64,000 nt of DNA from RUG12461 sp045661345 (GTDB lineage: Bacteria > Bacillota > Clostridia > Lachnospirales > Lachnospiraceae), in contig JAZRFM010000032.1 in NCBI GenBank assembly GCA_045661345.1, forward strand, positions 1 through 64,000, read 5' to 3'. Both the position numbers and the translations under genes were made by a program. The notes under the pieces were generated by a model. The model was not told the DNA's origin and made no database searches. It worked only from the letters and a program-made list of their open reading frames with translations. Shown one piece after another: positions 40,121 through 51,946 of this stretch. How positions within the stretch are numbered: position 1 is the stretch's first letter; each line of letters opens with the position of its first letter.

Positions 40121-41614
40121 ATGCTGCTGCAAGACACAATGAAACGACAAGACATGATATCATGCTTACTGTGCAAGGATGCCCCGTGCAGCAAAGCATG
40201 CGACCGCTTTGATCCGGCGGAGGTGCTGCGGAGCGTCTGGTTCGACAATGCGGATGTGGGCGCCTTGAAGACGCCGGAAGGGAATCCCTGCGAAAAATGT
40301 GACGCACCCTGCGAAAATGCCTGCATCAGCCACTTCAGGGTGCCTGTCAAACAGCTGATGTCCAGACTGACAACGGATATACGAAGTCAGACGGAGATTG
40401 CGCTTCCCGAGGATGAAGAACGGTTAAAATGCGACCTCTGCGGTGTGCCGTTGGAGAATCCGTTTTTGCTGTCGTCCTCCGTGGTGGCATCCACCTATGA
40501 TATGTGCGCCAGAGCCTTTGAAGCCGGCTGGGCCGGGGCATGCTTTAAAACCGTTTGTTCGATTGATATTCATGAAGCCTCACCGAGGTTTTCGGCAATC
40601 ACGGGCGACAACGGAAGCATGATTGGATTTAAAAACATAGAGCAGCTTTCGGATCACAGTGTGGCCGAAAATATGCGTATCTTCAGGGATCTGAAAAAGA
40701 ATTATCCGAACAAATTCATCCTGGCGTCCATGATGGGGCAGGATGAGGAAGAGTGGGAGTCCCTGGCAAAGCTTTGCGAGGAGAACGGCGCCGATGCCAT
40801 AGAACTGAATTTTTCCTGTCCCAATATGCAGGAGGATGGTCTGGGTTCCGATATCGGTCAGATTCCGGAGCTGGTTGAGAGATACACCAGAGCTGCCAAG
40901 CGGAGTACCACGATCCCCGTGCTGGCGAAGCTGACACCGAATGTGGCGACCATGTCGCCGGCGGCGGAAGCAGCCCTCAGAGGCGGAGCGGATGGAATCG
41001 CTGCCATTAATACCATCAAAAGCGTCATGAAAGTGAGTCCGTATACCTATGTCTCGGCGCCGGCGGTAAGAGGGAAATCCGCCATCGGCGGATACAGCGG
41101 AAATGCGGTGAAGCCCATTGCCCTGCGGTTTATCGCCGAGCTTGGACAGAACCCCAATCTGAAGGGGCTTCACATCAGCGGCATGGGAGGGATCGAGACC
41201 TGGAGAGACGCTCTTGAGTTTTTCCTGATGGGGGCCGGATCCATTCAGGTTACCACGGCCGTCATGCAGTACGGTTACCGGATTATCGATGATCTGAAAT
41301 CCGGGCTGAACTATTATCTGGCGCAGATGCGGGTTGATTCCGTGAAGGATATCATAGGCGCCGGACTGGATTTCCTCAGTGATACGACGGATGTTTTGGA
41401 GAGAGACTCCATCCTGTTTCCCAGGTTTGATTTGGAGAAATGTGTCGGATGCGGACGATGTGTCATTTCCTGTAATGACGGCGGGCATCAGGCGATCAGA
41501 TTTGAAGACAGAAAGCCGAAGCTGGACGGGAAAAAATGTGTCGGGTGCCATCTGTGCCGGCTGGTTTGCCTGCAGGATGCAATCACCCCCGCCCCAAAGA
41601 GGATCACGCGGTAG
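40121..41614 (+). CDS. preA: NAD-dependent dihydropyrimidine dehydrogenase subunit PreA-like
   Basis: The protein combines three parts. An N-terminal cysteine-rich segment (CLLCKDAPCSKACD and CEKCDAPCENACI, about 12-70) resembles the iron-sulfur region of dihydropyrimidine dehydrogenase. The middle (about 105-415) is a dihydroorotate-dehydrogenase-like barrel with FMN, including LENPFLLSSSVV, ELNFSCPNMQEDGLG and HISGMGGIETW. The C-terminus has two 4Fe-4S motifs, CVGCGRCVISCNDGGH and CVGCHLCRLVC. PreA with PreT reduces uracil or thymine; no PreT lies beside it. GGAGGCGGAGGAG precedes the ATG at 40121. Confidence 0.87.
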   Translation: MLLQDTMKRQDMISCLLCKDAPCSKACDRFDPAEVLRSVWFDNADVGALKTPEGNPCEKCDAPCENACISHFRVPVKQLMSRLTTDIRSQTEIALPEDEERLKCDLCGVPLENPFLLSSSVVASTYDMCARAFEAGWAGACFKTVCSIDIHEASPRFSAITGDNGSMIGFKNIEQLSDHSVAENMRIFRDLKKNYPNKFILASMMGQDEEEWESLAKLCEENGADAIELNFSCPNMQEDGLGSDIGQIPELVERYTRAAKRSTTIPVLAKLTPNVATMSPAAEAALRGGADGIAAINTIKSVMKVSPYTYVSAPAVRGKSAIGGYSGNAVKPIALRFIAELGQNPNLKGLHISGMGGIETWRDALEFFLMGAGSIQVTTAVMQYGYRIIDDLKSGLNYYLAQMRVDSVKDIIGAGLDFLSDTTDVLERDSILFPRFDLEKCVGCGRCVISCNDGGHQAIRFEDRKPKLDGKKCVGCHLCRLVCLQDAITPAPKRITR

Positions 41615-41677
41615 CTGCGGGGAGGAAACGCTTTCACCAGCGGTTCTTTAAGGAACTGTTATACTAACAAGCAATCA

Positions 41678-41742
41678 AAACGGCGGGGGACGAATGTCCC
41701 CCGCTGTTTCGTAAACATCCCCCATGGGGGCTTGTGTGCCCC
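41678..41742 (+). promoter_or_regulatory. Terminator and structured leader before cbiM
   Basis: A 14-pair hairpin, 41678-41691 with 41696-41709, ends preA. A second hairpin follows: GGGGC (41727-41731) with GCCCC (41738-41742). A CCCCC run at 41719-41723 could pair instead with the first G run. I saw no cobalamin-riboswitch box. Confidence 0.55.
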
Positions 41743-41813
41743 GGATTCTCTCATTACAATAAGTCTTGGTCAATATCTGATCAGAACAATCACAAGATTT
41801 GGAGGAGAACGTT

Positions 41814-42815
41814 ATGCATATGGCGGATGCGCTGGTTTCACCGGCGGTTGCGGGAACAATGTATGCGCTGTCAGCCGGAGTGGCAGCATACTCGATTAAG
41901 AAAGTAAGGGATGAGAATGACCCCAAAAAGATTCCTGTGATGGGTGTCATGGGGGCTTTTGTGTTTGCAACACAGATGCTGAATTTCACAATCCCCGGCA
42001 CAGGATCCAGCGGACATCTGTGCGGCGGTATGATGCTTTCGGCGCTTCTGGGACCCTGGGGCGGATTTTTGACGATGATCGGGGTGCTGCTGGTGCAATG
42101 TCTGATGTTTGCGGACGGCGGTCTGCTGGCGCTGGGATGCAACATATGGAACATGGCCTTTTACGGGTGCTTCATCGGCGCGCTCCTGATCTGGCGGCCG
42201 ATTATGAAAAAGGGAGCCTCCCGCATGAAGATTCTTGTGGCTTCCATCGTCGGGTGCGTTGTCACGCTTCAGATGGGGGCATTTTCCGTAACACTGGAGA
42301 CGCTCATTTCCGGAGTCACGGAGCTTCCCTTCGGCATTTTTGTCGGCGTGATGCAGCCGATCCATCTGGCCATCGGACTTGTGGAAGGACTGATCACCGC
42401 GGCGGTTCTGATCTTTATTAACGAAGCCAGACCGGAATACCTTTGGGGAATCGGCGTACCGTCCGCAAAAGAGGGCAGGCTTTCCCCGAAAAAAACCTTC
42501 CTTGTGCTGGGCATCATTGCAGCAGTCTTTGCCGGTATCGTATCCCTCTTTGCTTCCGCTTTTCCGGATGGTCTGGAATGGTCTATGGAAAAGGTGGCGG
42601 GAACGGCAGAACTGGAAAGAACCGGGGGCGCTTACGATGTGGCAGCCAATATCCAGGAAACCTCTTCCCTTCTTCCGGACTACGCCTTTAAGGGGTCTGA
42701 TGCTGCGATCGGGACCTCTGTTTCCGGAATTGTCGGAGCGCTGATTGTCGTCGCGCTCTGCGTGATTGTTGCGCTGGCTTTCCGCTTTTTCAAATCGAAA
42801 AAGGAGAAGACTTGA
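41814..42815 (+). CDS. cbiM: ECF-type nickel/cobalt transporter substrate-binding component CbiM with PDGLE domain
   Basis: CbiM/NikM is the membrane S-component that captures Co2+ or Ni2+. The N-terminal Met-His (MHMADALVSPAVAG) is essential for metal binding after the start at 41814; the in-frame TTG at 41799 would bury it and overlaps the GGAGGAG site. About six helices run through residues 1-215, with GSSGHLCGGMM a conserved loop. A further helix and AFPDGLEWSMEKV (about 248-260) mark a fused PDGLE domain, which replaces a separate CbiN or NikN. The stop overlaps the cbiQ start, so the three transporter genes form one operon. Confidence 0.92.
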   Translation: MHMADALVSPAVAGTMYALSAGVAAYSIKKVRDENDPKKIPVMGVMGAFVFATQMLNFTIPGTGSSGHLCGGMMLSALLGPWGGFLTMIGVLLVQCLMFADGGLLALGCNIWNMAFYGCFIGALLIWRPIMKKGASRMKILVASIVGCVVTLQMGAFSVTLETLISGVTELPFGIFVGVMQPIHLAIGLVEGLITAAVLIFINEARPEYLWGIGVPSAKEGRLSPKKTFLVLGIIAAVFAGIVSLFASAFPDGLEWSMEKVAGTAELERTGGAYDVAANIQETSSLLPDYAFKGSDAAIGTSVSGIVGALIVVALCVIVALAFRFFKSKKEKT

Positions 42816-43606
42816 ACGCGATTGACAAGGGTCTGCGTACAATCGATGCTTTTCAGGAATTATGGCGGCGGGACCAATGGATGAACACCCTTCACCCATT
42901 GGCCAAGCTGCTTTCTGCTGTTGTCTATGTGGCAGTGACGGCCTCGTTCCACAAATACGATGTGATCGGGATCGCGGTGATGGGGATTTTTCCATTGTTT
43001 TCCCTGATCGCGGGGGAGCTGTCGTTGCTGGACGGGCTGTACCGCATGCGGTTCGTTTTGCCGCTGGTGGCAGCGATCGGGATCCTGAATCCTTTTTTTG
43101 ACCGGAATGTGCTGTTCTATGCGGGGGGCGTTGCAGTAACCGGCGGAGTGGTCTCCATGGTGACCCTGATGATCCGGGGACTGTATACGGTACTGGCGGT
43201 TTATGTGCTGGCCGCCACCACGTCAGTTGAAGAAATCTGCTACGCCCTCCGGTGTCTTCATGTACCAAACAGTCTGGTGCTGGTGGTGCTGCTGATGGGA
43301 AGATACATTTATATGCTGGGCACCGAAGCATCCCGGATCACGACAGCCTATCACCTCCGCGCACCGAGGCAGCGGGGGATTCACCACAGAGCCTGGGGCG
43401 CATTGGTCGGACAGTGGCTTATGAGGAGTATGGACAGAGCGCAGGCAGTCTATGAGAGCATGTGTCTCAGAGGATTTCAAGGGGATTTTTCCATGAAAAA
43501 AAGAAAAATCCGCCCCGGCGACCTGCTTTATCCGGCAGTCTGGATCGGCATTTTTCTGCTTCTCCGCTTTACGAACCTCGTTGCATTATTGGGAAGATTG
43601 CTATGA
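42812..43606 (+). CDS. cbiQ: ECF transporter transmembrane component CbiQ
   Basis: CbiQ is the T-component that couples the ATPase to the metal-binding subunit. The 264-residue protein has about five hydrophobic segments. LHPLAKLLSAVVYVAV begins the fold. The coupling-helix motifs that touch the ATPase are seen as ASRITTAYHLRAPRQ (about 171-185) and AQAVYESMCLRGFQG (about 210-224). The start is a TTG overlapping the cbiM stop (TTGA), preceded by AAGGAG; no ATG is suitable. The stop overlaps the cbiO ATG by four bases. Confidence 0.9.
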   Translation: MNAIDKGLRTIDAFQELWRRDQWMNTLHPLAKLLSAVVYVAVTASFHKYDVIGIAVMGIFPLFSLIAGELSLLDGLYRMRFVLPLVAAIGILNPFFDRNVLFYAGGVAVTGGVVSMVTLMIRGLYTVLAVYVLAATTSVEEICYALRCLHVPNSLVLVVLLMGRYIYMLGTEASRITTAYHLRAPRQRGIHHRAWGALVGQWLMRSMDRAQAVYESMCLRGFQGDFSMKKRKIRPGDLLYPAVWIGIFLLLRFTNLVALLGRLL

Positions 43607-44322
43607 AAACAGGAACAGTCAATGAAGTGCTCCGGGTAGAAGCACTTTCCTTCTCGTATGAAAAGGCAATCCCGATTCTCCGGGAAATCAGCCTGCGGGC
43701 TGTCAGCGGGGAGAATATCGGCCTGATCGGTGCCAACGGAGCCGGGAAATCAACCTTTTTAAAGCTTCTGGTTGGCTTGGAACTTCATTTTGACGGAAGC
43801 ATCGAGGTGGCCGGGCACTCCATGAACACGAAGGAACTGCCGCATATCCGGGAACATGTGGGATATGTCTTTCAGGACTCTGACAGCCAGCTGTTTATGT
43901 CCACCGTAGAGGAAGACGTGGCCTTCGGCCCGGAGAACTATAAGCTGCCCGAAGAGGACGTTACACGACGAGTGGACAACGCCCTCCGAAGAGTACATAT
44001 CGAGCATCTCAGAGAAAAACAGATCTATAAGCTGTCCGGCGGAGAAAAAAAGCTGGCGGCCATCGCTACGATCCTTTCCATGGAGCCGGATCTGATCCTG
44101 ATGGATGAGCCCTCCGTGGCACTGGATCCGAAAAACCGGCGTAATCTGATCTCTATCGTCAATGAAATTCCGTCCGCCAAGATTATCGCATCCCACGATC
44201 TGGATTTTATCCGAAAAACCTGTCCCCGCACCGTTCTTCTTTACAACGGGCAGGTTCGCGCCGACGCCCCGACAGAAGAAGTGCTGGGAGACGAAGCGCT
44301 GCTTGAAAGCTGCGACCTTTGA
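43603..44322 (+). CDS. cbiO: ECF transporter ATP-binding protein CbiO
   Basis: This is the ATPase of the metal-uptake complex. Walker A is GANGAGKST (about 44-52), followed by Q-loop FQDSDSQLFM, signature LSGGEKKLAA (about 146-155), Walker B LILMDEPSVALD and H-switch SHDLDF. At 239 residues it is slightly shorter than usual CbiO proteins because it stops soon after the H-switch domain. The start at 43603 forms ATGA with the cbiQ stop. An in-frame upstream start at 43462 would lie inside cbiQ and is not needed. The single ATPase gene indicates a homodimer, as in group I ECF transporters. Confidence 0.93.
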   Translation: MKTGTVNEVLRVEALSFSYEKAIPILREISLRAVSGENIGLIGANGAGKSTFLKLLVGLELHFDGSIEVAGHSMNTKELPHIREHVGYVFQDSDSQLFMSTVEEDVAFGPENYKLPEEDVTRRVDNALRRVHIEHLREKQIYKLSGGEKKLAAIATILSMEPDLILMDEPSVALDPKNRRNLISIVNEIPSAKIIASHDLDFIRKTCPRTVLLYNGQVRADAPTEEVLGDEALLESCDL

Positions 44323-44415
44323 CGGAAACACCGAAGGAGCCGGGAAGCTTACGACCGGGCATTGACGAGGCTTTCTGACGCCTGTGGAAAAAAGAGTTCA
44401 GGGGGAAATGGGACA

Positions 44416-44444
44416 TTTACAGAAGCTAAAAAAAATGGTATAAT
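44416..44444 (+). promoter_or_regulatory. Strong promoter of the pyruvate:ferredoxin oxidoreductase gene
   Basis: TTTACA (44416-44421) and a perfect TATAAT (44439-44444) with a 17-base A-rich spacer. Confidence 0.85.
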
Positions 44445-44516
44445 ATCCAGCGATATCGTTAGTCTGACCGGGGGGATTTTCGGGAGGACGGCAAATAAAA
44501 ATCAGGAGGAAGAGAT

Positions 44517-48065
<3,549 letters not shown>

Positions 48066-48088
48066 ACCGGACGCGTGATAAGATAAGG

Positions 48089-48116
48089 GGCGGTGCTGTC
48101 AGCACCGCCTCTTTTT
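48089..48116 (+). terminator. Terminator after pyruvate:ferredoxin oxidoreductase
   Basis: GGCGGTGCT (48089-48097) pairs with AGCACCGCC (48101-48109), followed by TCTTTTT. Confidence 0.88.
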
Positions 48117-48135
48117 CTATGACGGGAAGACAGAG

Positions 48136-48888
48136 ATGATGATGGAACGATTCCGGGTATTGCCCCAAAGTGTGCTGAAAATTGTTGCGGTGGTGACGAT
48201 GGCCATCGATCACGTGGGTGCGGCGCTCCTTTTGCCGTACTGCTCGTATCTGTTTCAGACAAACGCGCCGCAGGCGGAGGAAGTGTACCGCATCTACTGG
48301 GTGGTCCGGGATATCGGCCGTCTGGCGTTCCCGATCTACTGCTTTCTCCTGACGGAAGGATTGTTCCATACAAGGAACCGTTTGAAATATGCCAGGAATC
48401 TGTTTCTGTTTGCGCTTATTTCCGAGATACCCTTTGACCTGGCTCTCTATGGGGAGCCGTTTTACTGGGAGGCACAGAATGTCTACTGGACGCTGCTGTT
48501 CGCTCTGCTTGCCATGATCCTGATGCAGAAGGTCTGGGAAACACAGTGGCAGATGGCAGGCAAGGTCGCAGTGATGGGATCTGTTGCGGCAGGATTCATC
48601 GCCCTCGGCTATGTGTGTCAAACGGACTACGATGCATGGGGTGTGGCGGCGATCCTTGCCATGTATGTGCTGCGCCGGTTTCCGCTGATCGGCTTTACGG
48701 CCGGTGTGCTGATTCTGTTTCGGATGGCGGAGGTGGAAGCGTATGCATTTCTCGCGCTGCCGCTGGTGTTCTTCTATAACGGAGAACGGGGGAGGCAGAA
48801 GAAGTGGTTCTTCTATGCATTCTATCCGGTGCATTTTCTGATCCTGTATGTGGTGGGTTTGTTTTTTCAGGACCAAATGGTAAGATAG
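48136..48888 (+). CDS. TraX family membrane protein
   Basis: The protein has about seven or eight hydrophobic segments. The TraX family features are visible: LKIVAVVTMAIDHVGAALL (about 15-33), DIGRLAFPIYCFLLTEG (about 57-73), RNLFLFALISEIPFDLALYG (about 82-101) and a late FYAFYPVHFLILYV. TraX was named for F-pilin acetylation, and the fold is related to acyltransferase-3 enzymes, so acylation of some cell-surface molecule is a fair guess. Chromosomal copies like this are common in Firmicutes and are not evidence of a conjugative element; none is present here. Confidence 0.85.
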   Translation: MMMERFRVLPQSVLKIVAVVTMAIDHVGAALLLPYCSYLFQTNAPQAEEVYRIYWVVRDIGRLAFPIYCFLLTEGLFHTRNRLKYARNLFLFALISEIPFDLALYGEPFYWEAQNVYWTLLFALLAMILMQKVWETQWQMAGKVAVMGSVAAGFIALGYVCQTDYDAWGVAAILAMYVLRRFPLIGFTAGVLILFRMAEVEAYAFLALPLVFFYNGERGRQKKWFFYAFYPVHFLILYVVGLFFQDQMVR

Positions 48889-48964
48889 CCGTACCGGCTG
48901 CGCTATTTACAAAAAATCAATGATTCCTTATAATAAGGAGTAGCAGATTGCGGAGGAGGGGAAT

Positions 48965-49627
48965 ATGGAACGTGATGATTACCTGCTGCGGCAGATCGAC
49001 GAATTTCGCATAAAGGCGAAGCAGCTTCAGGAGCTGATGGAGATCAGGGAGACCAAGGCCAGAGAGCTGCAGAAAGAGGTGGATGAGCAGGAGACCAAAG
49101 CCTGCAAACTGCAGAATCTTGTTGCGGAAAAGGAAAAAGAGGCAGAGGATCTGAATGCCGGCATCACCAGAAATGTCAATGCCATTATGGATCATGTGGA
49201 CGGAAAGCTGGATCAGAGGTTTGAGGATCTGGATCACCGCATGGATGAGAAGCTGGCCGGTCAGATCGACAAGACGGCAGAGAGCACGGAAGAGATCAAA
49301 AAAACCATTTCCGAGATCAAATTCCCGGAGATTGACACGGAGAAGCTTTCTTCCGAGCTGAAACAGCCTATCACCGGGATGCAGGAAGAGGTGTCCGGCA
49401 TGAAGGGCGAGATCCTGGAAAAGATCCATACCGAGGGCGTTCAGGTTTTTCGCAACACAAGAGATCTGATCGATGAGCAGAGCCAGAAGACAGAGCATTT
49501 CGATGCCCTGAAGAAAGAACTGCAGTCCCTCAGGGTGAATCTGAAGATCGCCCTGTGGTTCGGGGTCATCAATTTTGTGCTGCTGGTTGTTTTTGTGCTT
49601 TATTCCTTAGGGGTATTTCATTTTTAA
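48965..49627 (+). CDS. Coiled-coil protein with C-terminal membrane anchor
   Basis: I do not recognise a family. Residues 1-60 are a charged heptad-rich helix (QIDEFRIKAKQLQELMEIRE), and residues 60-185 continue with coiled-coil-like and amphipathic stretches. The last 30 residues, IALWFGVINFVLLVVFVLY, form one membrane helix ending close to the C-terminus. The topology is a tail anchor with a cytoplasmic rod of roughly 190 residues. GGAGGAGGGG is eight bases before the ATG. It ends six bases before the inorganic pyrophosphatase gene, so the two may be translated from one message. A tethering or cell-envelope structural role is possible but not shown. Confidence 0.75.
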   Translation: MERDDYLLRQIDEFRIKAKQLQELMEIRETKARELQKEVDEQETKACKLQNLVAEKEKEAEDLNAGITRNVNAIMDHVDGKLDQRFEDLDHRMDEKLAGQIDKTAESTEEIKKTISEIKFPEIDTEKLSSELKQPITGMQEEVSGMKGEILEKIHTEGVQVFRNTRDLIDEQSQKTEHFDALKKELQSLRVNLKIALWFGVINFVLLVVFVLYSLGVFHF

Positions 49628-49633
49628 AATCGA

Positions 49634-51304
49634 ATGAGTCAAAGAAATGTTTGGGTCGTCGGGCATTGCAATCCGGATACGGATTCCATATGCGCGGCGA
49701 TCGCTTATGCAGAGCTGAAAAACAGGATCAAAGGCGACGACGATACGGTCTATGTTCCCGGTCGTGCCGGAGAGCTCAATGAAGAGACAAAGTTTGTGCT
49801 GGCGCATTTCGGCGTGGATGCGCCGGAGCTGATTTCCGACGTGGGATCGCAGGTTCGGGATATGGAGATCCGCAGGACCCCCGGTGTCAAAAGCGGTCTC
49901 TCCATGAACTATGCCTGGGAGCTGATGAAGGAACTGCGGGTGGCGACCCTTCCGGTCACAAATGAAAAACGACAGCTGGAAGGCGTGATCGTGACCGTGG
50001 ACATTGCCATGTGCTTTCTGGAGGAGCTGGACAGCCATCTCCTTTCCACCGCCCGGACGCAGTATAAGAATATTATCGAAACCATCAACGGAGAGCTGAT
50101 CACCGGAAACGATCACGGATATTTCGTAAAAGGAAAGGTCGTGATCCCCACCGGGAGTCCGGAGGTGGTGGCAGAATCCATCGAAGAGGATGACCTGGTG
50201 ATTCTGGGAAACCGGAAGGAAGCGCTGCGGGAAGCCCTTGCGGAAAATTGCAGCTGTATGATCGTCTGCAACGGAACCGATGTGCCGGCGGATATCATCA
50301 GGCGCGCGCAAGAACGGGACGTGGTGCTCATCAGGACGGAATACGATACCTTTACGGTGGCGCGTCTCATCAACCAGAGCATCCCGATCCGTTTTTTTAT
50401 GACGAGGGATCATCTGATCACCTTTGATCTGGATGACTATCTTTCGGATGTGCGTCAGACTATGGCAAAGGTACGGCATCGGGATTTCCCGGTGGTGGAC
50501 GAGGAGGGCTGCTATGTCGGCATGATCTCCCGCCGGAATCTGATTGAGGCGGGAAAGAAACAACTGATTCTGGTGGACCATAATGAAAAGACACAGGCCG
50601 TGAAGGGAATCGAGGAGGCGGAGATCTTAGAGATCATCGATCACCACAGGCTCGGGAGTCTGGAGACGATCCAGCCCGTTTTTTTCCGGAACCAGCCCCT
50701 GGGATCCACCGCCACCATCGTCGCGAAGATGTACCGGGAAAACAACGTGACGCCGGACAAAGCGACGGCAGGACTGCTTCTTTCCGCGATCCTGTCTGAC
50801 ACCCTGATGTTTCGTTCTCCGACCTGTACGAAGGAGGATGAGGAGATCGCAGAGGGGCTCGCGCAGATTGCCGGGGTGCAGACGGAGTCCTTTGCACAGG
50901 AGATGTTCCGGGCCGGGTCAGATTTTCAACGGAAGTCTGTGGAGGGGATCTTTTATCAGGATTTCAAGACATTTTCGGTGGAGGAAACCGAGTTTGGCGT
51001 GGCGCAGATCTCCGCCATCAGCATGTCCATCCTGGAACCCTTAAAGGAGCGTCTGAACCGGTTTTTGCCGAAGGTACTGGAGGAACAGCATCTTTCCATG
51101 GTGTGTGTGCTGCTGACGGATATCCTTGCGGAATCCTCGGTGGTATTGTATGCGGGGGAGGAAGCGGAGGCGATCCTCAATGCGGCATTTGAAAGGGACG
51201 GCGCACATGCGGCGGATGGATCCGCAGCGCTTTCCGGCGTGGTCTCCAGAAAGAAACAGTTTATTCCGGCCATCATCAACGCGCTGCAGAAGAACGAAGA
51301 ATGA
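49634..51304 (+). CDS. CBS-domain manganese-dependent inorganic pyrophosphatase
   Basis: This is a family II pyrophosphatase (DHH superfamily) with a regulatory insert. VVGHCNPDTDSICAAIAYAE (residues 8-27) is motif 1, followed by a CBS domain, a DRTGG-like segment (about 110-220), and a second CBS domain. The DHH motif EIIDHHRLG is at about 336-344, and GSTATIVAKMY follows. The C-terminal DHHA2 domain ends with SRKKQFIPAIINAL. CBS-PPases hydrolyse diphosphate and are regulated by adenine nucleotides. The 556-residue length fits this subtype. The weak ribosome site suggests coupling to the coiled-coil gene before it. Confidence 0.94.
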   Translation: MSQRNVWVVGHCNPDTDSICAAIAYAELKNRIKGDDDTVYVPGRAGELNEETKFVLAHFGVDAPELISDVGSQVRDMEIRRTPGVKSGLSMNYAWELMKELRVATLPVTNEKRQLEGVIVTVDIAMCFLEELDSHLLSTARTQYKNIIETINGELITGNDHGYFVKGKVVIPTGSPEVVAESIEEDDLVILGNRKEALREALAENCSCMIVCNGTDVPADIIRRAQERDVVLIRTEYDTFTVARLINQSIPIRFFMTRDHLITFDLDDYLSDVRQTMAKVRHRDFPVVDEEGCYVGMISRRNLIEAGKKQLILVDHNEKTQAVKGIEEAEILEIIDHHRLGSLETIQPVFFRNQPLGSTATIVAKMYRENNVTPDKATAGLLLSAILSDTLMFRSPTCTKEDEEIAEGLAQIAGVQTESFAQEMFRAGSDFQRKSVEGIFYQDFKTFSVEETEFGVAQISAISMSILEPLKERLNRFLPKVLEEQHLSMVCVLLTDILAESSVVLYAGEEAEAILNAAFERDGAHAADGSAALSGVVSRKKQFIPAIINALQKNEE

Positions 51305-51360
51305 TGGCGGGATTGTCATGATCCGGCAGGACTTTGTGCCAGACAGGGTGCTGCAGGGAT

Positions 51361-51385
51361 AAAAAACTCCTCAGGGAATGAGGAG
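51361..51385 (-). terminator. Terminator of the malic enzyme/DUF4364 operon
   Basis: On the minus strand CTCCTCA-loop-TGAGGAG followed by TTTTTT. The stem overlaps the stop codon of the DUF4364 gene. Confidence 0.8.
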
Positions 51386-51919
51386 CTCCAGAAGATAGGC
51401 GTATACGTCGCCGTTGGTCTCATGCCAGTGTCTGCATGCGGCCTCGGCGGCGTCTTTGTTGGGAACGGCGATGGTCAGATCGATCCGGGACTGCTCCTTC
51501 TCGCGGTACTGCAGCCGGACAGCGTAGCTTTGCGCCGTGGTGCGGTAGTAGTTGGCAAGCAGCGCGTTCTCCTGGGTGAGAGCGTTGCCGTGTGCGGCGA
51601 GATAAGCATCCGCATCTTTTTTCAGACCGTCCGTCAGCTTGTCTTCCATGGCACGGAGGGTATTGCGCCCGGTTGGGGTGATCCGGTAGAGAGTATCGCT
51701 GACGGTGCGCTCCGTGACGATGATGAGATCGGACTCCAGCAATGCGCTGATGGCGGACTGTACTGTGAAATACCCGGTATGCTCCTTTTCCTCACTGAAA
51801 TACCCGCTGTAACCGGTGTCCAGAAAGAAGTTTGTCAGCTGGGTGTTGGAAAAGGGATTTTCCAGACGATCCAGGAGATAGAGGATGGTAAGTTTATAAA
51901 TGGTATTCGGCTCTGCCAT
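51371..51919 (-). CDS. DUF4364 family protein
   Basis: The 182-residue protein opens with a winged-helix-like region typical of DUF4364: NTIYKLTILYLLDRLENPFS and NTQLTNFFLDTGY, then TVQSAISALLESDLIIVTER and DTLYRITPTGRNTLRAMEDK. The second half (about 100-182) is a mixed domain ending in HETNGDVYAYLLELLIP. The N-terminal form suggests DNA binding, so a transcriptional regulator is likely, but no member that I know of has a proven target. It follows malic enzyme by 27 bases on the minus strand and shares its terminator. Confidence 0.85.
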   Translation of the reverse strand: MAEPNTIYKLTILYLLDRLENPFSNTQLTNFFLDTGYSGYFSEEKEHTGYFTVQSAISALLESDLIIVTERTVSDTLYRITPTGRNTLRAMEDKLTDGLKKDADAYLAAHGNALTQENALLANYYRTTAQSYAVRLQYREKEQSRIDLTIAVPNKDAAEAACRHWHETNGDVYAYLLELLIP

Positions 51920-51946
51920 CGGATGAGGACTCCTTCTGTTGCAGTC

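Noticed and set aside
41710..41813. Cobalamin riboswitch before cbiM
   Set aside because: I looked for the conserved B12 box and did not see it; the leader structure is different.
48136..48888. TraX as a sign of a conjugative element
   Set aside because: No relaxase, mating-pair or integrase genes are nearby, and chromosomal TraX-like proteins are common.
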